A stretch of 64,000 bases of DNA from Beta vulgaris subsp. vulgaris (taxonomy: Eukaryota > Streptophyta > Magnoliopsida > Caryophyllales > Amaranthaceae): assembly GCF_026745355.1 (NCBI RefSeq), contig NC_079209.1, positions 12,985,886-13,049,885 of the forward strand, written 5' to 3'. This document shows positions 58,667 through 64,000 of this stretch, piece by piece. Position 1 is the stretch's first letter; each line of letters begins with the position of its first letter. The notes under the pieces are model-generated. The model searched no databases. It saw only the letters and a program-made list of their open reading frames with translations, and had not been told where the DNA came from. The position numbers were made by a program, and so were the translations under genes.

Positions 58667-59830
58667 TCAAAGACCGTCTAGTAATAGAGCAAGCAGCCCA
58701 ATCAGAGTCACACCATATTTGGGGAGAGAGATCACTATCAGCGCGCAAAAGAATACCTTGATCATGAGTGCCTTTAAGATATCGAACAACACACAAGGCA
58801 GCCTCCCAATGCTCTTGGCAGGGGCCTGCATAAACTGAGATAGGACATGAACAAAATAAGAAAGATCAAGTCTAGTGACTGCCAAATAAATCAAGCGACC
58901 AACAAGACGACGATAAGCCGCGTCATCTATAAGAGGTGCACCTGTAGCTTGTACCAGATGATGATTATGTTCGATGTGAAAAAAACTAGGCTTGACACCT
59001 AGTAAACCAACTTCATAAAAAATGTGAAGAGTGTATTTGCGCTTACAAAGAAAAAGGTCCATGGCACTCCTGGCAACTTCGATGCCCAAGAAATATTTGA
59101 GAGAACCCAGATCTTTCATTTTGAAACGAGCGCAAGTATGTTTTGAAGGTGTGTAACACAGCAAAATCATTCCGAGAAATAATCAGATCATCAACATAGA
59201 CTAAAACATTAATCTGCATATTTTTATGAGTATAATTAAATAAAGAGTAATCAAAGTAGGATTGAAGGAAGCCATACTCTTTGAGAGCCGTGATAAGTTT
59301 GGCAAACCAACAGCGGGGAGCCTTTTTGAGATCACACACAGATTTTCTTAATCTGCAGACAAGATTAGAGTTAGTTCCTGCAAATCCAAGAGGGGGTTTC
59401 ATATAAGCTTCTTCTTCGAGATCGCCATGGAAAAAGGCATTATGAACATCCATCTGGTGAAGCTCCCAATTTTTGGAAGCAACAATAGCTAGAAAACTCG
59501 AACAATAGTCAATTTTGCAATAGGAGCAAATGTTTCATTATAGTCAATACCAGCTTCCTGATGATTACCAAAAACAACTAGGTGAGATTTTAAATGTTCT
59601 ATCTCACCGTTAGCTAGGTACTTGATACGATATAGCCACTAACTCCCAAAAGCCTGCTTACCATGCGGTAATTGTTCCAAAGTCCAAGTGTCATTGTCCT
59701 CAACAGCTCTAATCTCATTCTGCATAGATGTTTTCGACTTTTTATCTTTCATAGCCTCCTTAAAATACTTGGGTTCTGTATGGGTTAGAACAACAACAAG
59801 AAACTTTCTATATCGCATAATAATTTGCAC
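58667..59830 (-). pseudogene. Copia reverse transcriptase and RNase H, frameshifted
   Basis: 59830-59639: the start of the RT region (KSKTSMQNEIRAVEDNDTW). 59453-59043: QMDVHNAFFHGDLEEEAYMK, CRLRKSVCDLKKAPRCWF and the catalytic YVDDLII. 59170-58667: KMKDLGSLKYFLGIEVA and RNase H start, with remnants continuing to about 58300. Stops and frame changes (near 59460, 59100 and 58670) separate the pieces. Confidence 0.85.
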
Positions 59831-60674
59831 AATTAATATGATGAGCTATGGGATAAGAAATACCTGAAGATATTGAGGAATGAGCAGTAGAGGAGGATGG
59901 ACAATCCACTTGAGCATAATTAGTAACATAGTCCTTAAGTAACACATGCAGATGTTTTTCTTGAAAACTCCGAACTATAGGTTGCTCAGAATCAGGACGT
60001 AGAGGAGTAGGGGAGGCTGAATGTGTAGTGGGGAAGGAAACGTCTACAGACGCATGCCTAATAGAAGAGCTTCGGTGATTAGGCGCGAAGGTCAAAGAAG
60101 AAGAAGGGTCCTAGCGGACCGGTGGGGGGAATTGGGCCTAGAAAGTGGAAGGCAAGGATCCGGTTTGTGAAGGAGAAGGGTTTGAGTGGGCGTGCTAGGT
60201 AAATTTTGGAGGAGTAGGAGAGTGTGTAACATTGGGCCGAAAGAAAGAATATGAAGGTGGGAAAGTTGGTGTAGGCTTAGGAGAGGAAGTTGGGGGATGA
60301 TTATTGCGGGGACGAAGGTTAGTTTGTGGACGTGATGGATCATCATACTCAAGATAGGCAAAATCATTATCAATAGGGACATCGAAATTAGGGACAAGAG
60401 CATAGGGATCAATATTAACATCTTCGGGAGTAAGAAAAGGGAAAACAACCTAAAAAAACTTGACATCTCTAGACGCAAAAATTCCTTAGTGTCAAGATCA
60501 AATAATTTCCAACCCTTTTTACCAAAAGGATACCCCACAAAAACATATTTTCGACTCCTACTAGTAAATTTGTCACCCTTAGTTTTATGATTGTGAGCAA
60601 AATGAAGACATCAAAAAGTTTTTATGGTCTCATAAGCAAATAAAGAGGCATGAAGAACTTTAAAAGGAAATTGA

Positions 60675-61328
60675 TTATTCAAGAGAGGAGAGGGTGTTCC
60701 ATTTATAAGATGAGCAGCAGTTAGGACACTTTCCCCTCAAATATAGATAGGGGAAGGTGCCTTGAAAAAGTAAGACCCGACTCACATTTAAAATATGTTG
60801 ATGCTTTCGTTCAACACAACCATTTTGCTGAGGAGTAGCCACACAAGAGGTTTGAAAAAGAATACCAGTGGCAATAAAATAATCATGGAGGCAACTAAAT
60901 TTAGTGCCATTATCACTTTGAACAATCTTAATCGTAGAAGAAAATTGACGATCAACCATTGCAACAAAATTCAGGAACATACAAAATACTTCTATTTTAT
61001 CTTCCATTAGATATATGCATACAACTCTACAAAAGCCATCAACAATGGTTAAAACGTAACGGGCACCACAAGAGGATAAATGCCTATAAGGACCCCATAA
61101 ATCACAATTAATTTTCTCAAATATGCGAGAAGCTTTATTAATGCTAATAGGAAACATATTTCTAGGATGTTTAGCACGAAAACAAATTTCACAATTATGA
61201 TCTAGACTTCCCTTATGACCACGTAAAGGGGGAAGCAACTTCACTACTTTCTCAGAAGGGTGACCCATTCGGCGATGCCATAACTCGAACTTTGAAACAA
61301 CATCATGAACAGAAGCTGGAGGAGCCAT
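60675..61328 (-). pseudogene. Copia integrase, nearly continuous
   Basis: 217 codons: the HHCC zinc finger (LWHRRMGHPS...CEICFRAKH), then the catalytic core with Asp in INCDLWGPY, Asp in IVQSDNGTKF and Glu in TPQQNGCVERKH. It breaks off at the start of the C-terminal GKxP region; the frame 60538-60092 continues the linker in another phase. Catalytic residues are intact, but the flanking domains are broken. Confidence 0.87.
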
Positions 61329-61502
61329 ATGACTGCTTCCATCAAAGTAGTAAAGTCTGTATTTTCTACGTCCCGTTCCAATCAGTTCCTTTAGTTGGTT
61401 CTAGCACACATAGATGAAGAAAATTGAACAATACAATGCAAATCATTAGTGAGTTGAGAAATAGAAAGTAAATTGCAACCAAACTTGGGCACCAATATAA
61501 CA

Positions 61503-62404
61503 TTAGAGAGAGTAATAGTGGGAGATAGGCACATAGAACCATTTTTTTTTATAGCAATTCGCTAAATCACTGTTAGGAAGACCAATAGGACAAGGATCAT
61601 TATCAATGAATTTAGAAAACCAAGATGAGTCACCAGTGACATGATGAGTGGTACCTGTGTCAATAATCCATGAATTTGAATGAAACATACCATTAAGCCT
61701 TTCAGGAGGCAATTGTGCGATGCCAAGAAGCCCGTCAAGAGCCTTTCATTGATCAGTTGTGAAAAGACTTGATGGTGCAGATGATGTGGACATAAGCGAT
61801 GATGCGGGCAAGGAAGAAGAGGCCACTGCATTGGTCTTTGGTGGGCCTCGGCCACGGGATCGTGGATGCACATCCCCCGCGATTCAACGGGTGAAATTGG
61901 GCCTGTTTTTGGGATAGCCCACAAGCTCATAACATGTTTAGATCTCACGGCCGGCCTGTTTTGTGGCAATAGGAACACAACAGCTTTGAGCGGCAAATCA
62001 AGGCATCATGAACCCTTCTAGTGGGTCACACCCACGTGGTTGGTCAGTGCGAGCCACAAAACCGAGAAAATCACTTGGTCGGGTCAGATCAGTTTTGGCA
62101 AGGCGAACCCTCTCCTCTTGAGACACGAGTTGGTTTGCTCGGTCCAAGGAGGGAAGAGGTTCGGTAGATAATATTTGTGTACAAAGGCGGGAATAATATT
62201 CATAATTTAAGCCCATTAAAAAATCATGTAATTTTTCAGTTTCACGACGGGTTTCATGAATAGAGTCAGCAGTACATTTAGAGAAACAAGTGCAGGAAAA
62301 TAAGGGAACATGATGGAATAATTCCTCCCAGAAAGCATTAAGTTACCATAATAAACAAAAACAGGCATAGATTTAGGTTTTTCACAATGTGCAATTGAAA
62401 CCAC
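61503..62404 (-). pseudogene. Copia gag remnant, zinc knuckle and protease
   Basis: Gag C-terminal part: 62404-62216 and 62216-61998 (FLMGLNYEYYSRLCTQIL across the join, then LPSLDRANQLVSQEERVR). A damaged CCHC knuckle (CSYCHKTG then a frame break) lies near 61970-61940. Protease: 61712-61503 with SWIIDTGTTHHVTGD, the copia D-T-G active site. The N-terminal half of gag is absent. Confidence 0.75.
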
Positions 62405-63032
62405 GACGCCCCAATTCCAATTCCTTCTAACAGGTTTGATTTTTCTTTGATTTGAACGTCACTCCCAGTATTCAAAACCACGACAACAAACCCACAAAAT
62501 TCAATAAGAGAATAGTGATAAGAAAACGAGAAGAGCTATACTAAGAGAAAGGCCCTCCTCGATGGATAAAATCATTGGTGAAGGAACAACGAGCACCTTC
62601 CGACGGATAAGATAATAAATGCCAGATGGCATGCCTTCTCAGTGTAACAGTAGTTGTTGCAAGTCGCAAGCTCCAAGCTCCAAATTTGAGCTTCCATGGC
62701 GGTTTAGAGATAGATTTGGAATCGCGAAGTTTAAACTAGGGTTTTAGAAGGAATTGAGTTGGAGCAACTAAAATTTGCAGGATCCATGGTGGAGAAAGAA
62801 AGAGAAATGGGGAAAATGGGCATTGAAAGGAGGAAGGAGAGAGTATGAGAGTGAGAGAGAATGGGAAATGGCTGGAGTAAATCTAAAGTGTGTGTATGTA
62901 CTGGAGTTTCTTGGACTGGGTATTGGTAAAAATTAGGGCTGTGAAAAACTGACCCAAACGAGACGTGATGGTTTTCTCTCCATGGTGAAAAGGCGATTGT
63001 TTAGGGATTAAGCTAGCCATTATCTGCCACCG
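62405..63032. other. Region between the copia remnant and the LINE ORF1 fragment
   Basis: No gene was recognised. The plus-strand part after about 62780 is purine-rich GAGA-type sequence that could be the 5' leader of the LINE that follows. No copia LTR was found here. Confidence 0.4.
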
Positions 63033-63449
63033 ATGGGTCGCCCGAAAAAACCTCAGACTTCTCCGCTGAGCAAGCCAAAAATAGCCAAACACATAACCTT
63101 AACACTAAAGATCCGAACTCGAAGAACCTGCAAACCAATGTAAAAGTAACCAACGAGATATTTGGACATACTTCTCCTGCTATTCAAGCTGCTATTGATG
63201 CTATCAATGAGGCCTTTAGGGATCATAATCCTCTTCAGCAACTGTGATAATGCCTAACCGTATGATTATAGCAGGCCCATGGTTCTAAAGACATGGACTC
63301 CTGATTTTGACTTCTAGAGTGAAGTGTTAAGAGTAATTCCCATATGGATTAGGCTTTATAATCTTCCACTTAATTATTGGGGGACTGAGTCTCTGAGTAG
63401 AATAGGGAGTCTGGTTAGGATACCTTTGTTTGCTGATGAATGTACTACA
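63033..63449 (+). pseudogene. LINE ORF1 fragment (DUF4283/zinc-knuckle type)
   Basis: It starts ATGGGTCGCCCGAAAAAACC (MGRPKKPQTSPLSKPK, a typical basic plant LINE ORF1 start). After frame breaks it continues with EIFGHTSPAIQAAIDAINEA and, at 63325-63445, with IPIWIRLYNLPLNYWGTESL and RIGSLVRIPLFADECT, the conserved DUF4283-to-knuckle segment. It is cut off at 63449 by the LTR that begins there. The RNA-binding ORF1 protein would package LINE RNA. Confidence 0.7.
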
Positions 63450-64000
63450 TGATGGGTTTTAAAATATATACCGCAAGTGCACGATGTCTGTTTAGCAGAA
63501 ATTGGCAAATACAGGTCAATCCACAAGGAGAGGAGTTCTGTAGATTTATGCTCAATTATTTAACTACTTCAAGAGAGGAAATTGATTAAAGAATCAATAA
63601 CTAAACTAGAATAAACTAAAACACAAAAGGATGTAAGTTTATTAAATAGTTAAAAACCTAGGGCAATCGATCGGTCCACCATGCTTATACCAACTTAATC
63701 ACTACAATATAGTTCAACAATACTTGGATTGAGGTTCGAATAATTAGAGTATTTGGTTAATCCTACGGTCGGGCATTAACAACTCTTAGACTAACATATG
63801 CCAGTGCGGTCGCTCAACATAATCAAATCTACCTATTGTAACAAGCCTCTAATAAATACGATCTCTCGATTCTAACTCCTATTAGCTAAACATAACTCAT
63901 TATTGCAAAATTACATGATTTAAACAAGCATAACAAATCAATAGTAATTATTCTAATTCAATCCAAATATCGAAGAACTTTAAACCATAATCATAAAGGT
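63450..64000 (-). repeat. Start of an LTR of another Athila/Tat-type element, running out of the window
   Basis: It begins TGATGGGTTTTAAAATATAT with the CCGCAAGTGCACGA motif and GGTCAATCCACAAGGAGAGG, the inverted counterpart of the conserved CCCTGTGGATYGACC block of Athila/Tat LTRs, so the element is on the minus strand. The sequence abruptly replaces LINE ORF1 at 63450. The rest of the element lies to the right. Confidence 0.65.

Larger units (their letters stand above)
57961..62404 (-). mobile_element. Ty1/copia retrotransposon, decayed, 5' LTR not found
   Basis: Minus strand order gag-PR-INT-RT-RNaseH, with integrase before RT, defines copia. At 58237 the internal region ends in a purine tract (CTTGAGGGTGG) followed by the LTR start TGTTAGGAAGTATAG, so the 3' LTR extends leftwards from 58237; its outer end could not be fixed. 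No second copy of that LTR was seen near 62400-63000, so the 5' LTR and the start of gag are missing. Confidence 0.85.

Overview
The window is eukaryotic, from a flowering plant, most likely a eudicot. Two intron-containing plant genes are embedded in AT-rich DNA crowded with plant transposable elements (Athila-type and chromovirus Ty3/gypsy, Ty1/copia, L1-type LINE, Helitron, hAT, Mutator-like and Stowaway MITEs). The flavonol-synthase-like protein and the transposon mix would suit Caryophyllales, but that is a weak inference. There are no operons and no bacterial, viral or organellar signature.

Layout. 1-2106: left-truncated Athila-like element (minus strand), with gag start, tRNA-Asp primer site and a complete 5' LTR. 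2107-5375: unassigned AT-rich DNA. 5376-14260: MITE-rich block with a long foldback (6858-7932), a Mutator-type MITE with 10-bp target duplications (8544-9017), a 3.9-kb Mutator-like element with 9-bp duplications (9215-13078) hosting a hAT MITE, a second hAT MITE and a Stowaway. 14734-18029: an apparently intact six-exon S-domain (G-type lectin) receptor kinase gene, predicted 841 aa. About 19690-32244: a second Athila-like element on the minus strand, lacking its 3' LTR and frameshifted throughout; its 5' LTR holds a solo LTR of another family with a 5-bp duplication. 33179-33821: short poly(A) retroposon with 16-bp duplications. 34478-34960: duplicated TA microsatellite block. 36226-44004: a flavonol-synthase-like 2-oxoglutarate oxygenase gene (3 exons, predicted 340 aa) whose 6.6-kb first intron is filled with Helitrons, MITEs and a hAT element.

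44861-57640: a decayed FAR1/MULE-type transposase-derived gene with SWIM and OTU-like parts (minus strand), split by a chromovirus-type Ty3/gypsy element (45749-56469, target duplication ATTTC). The chromovirus 3' LTR is itself split by a 5'-truncated LINE (52232-55586, 16-bp duplication). About 57960-62404: decayed Ty1/copia element (minus). 63033-63449: LINE ORF1 fragment cut off by the start of another LTR that runs out of the window.

Only the receptor kinase and the oxygenase look able to make functional proteins; they act in different processes (cell-surface perception and flavonoid metabolism) and nothing links them. I found no convincing new biochemical system. The most unusual features are arrays of GC-rich hairpin units in both the LTR and the pol/ORF1 spacer of the Athila-like family, Helitron-like units with antisense tRNA-like promoter boxes around the oxygenase gene, and a well-resolved three-level nested insertion.
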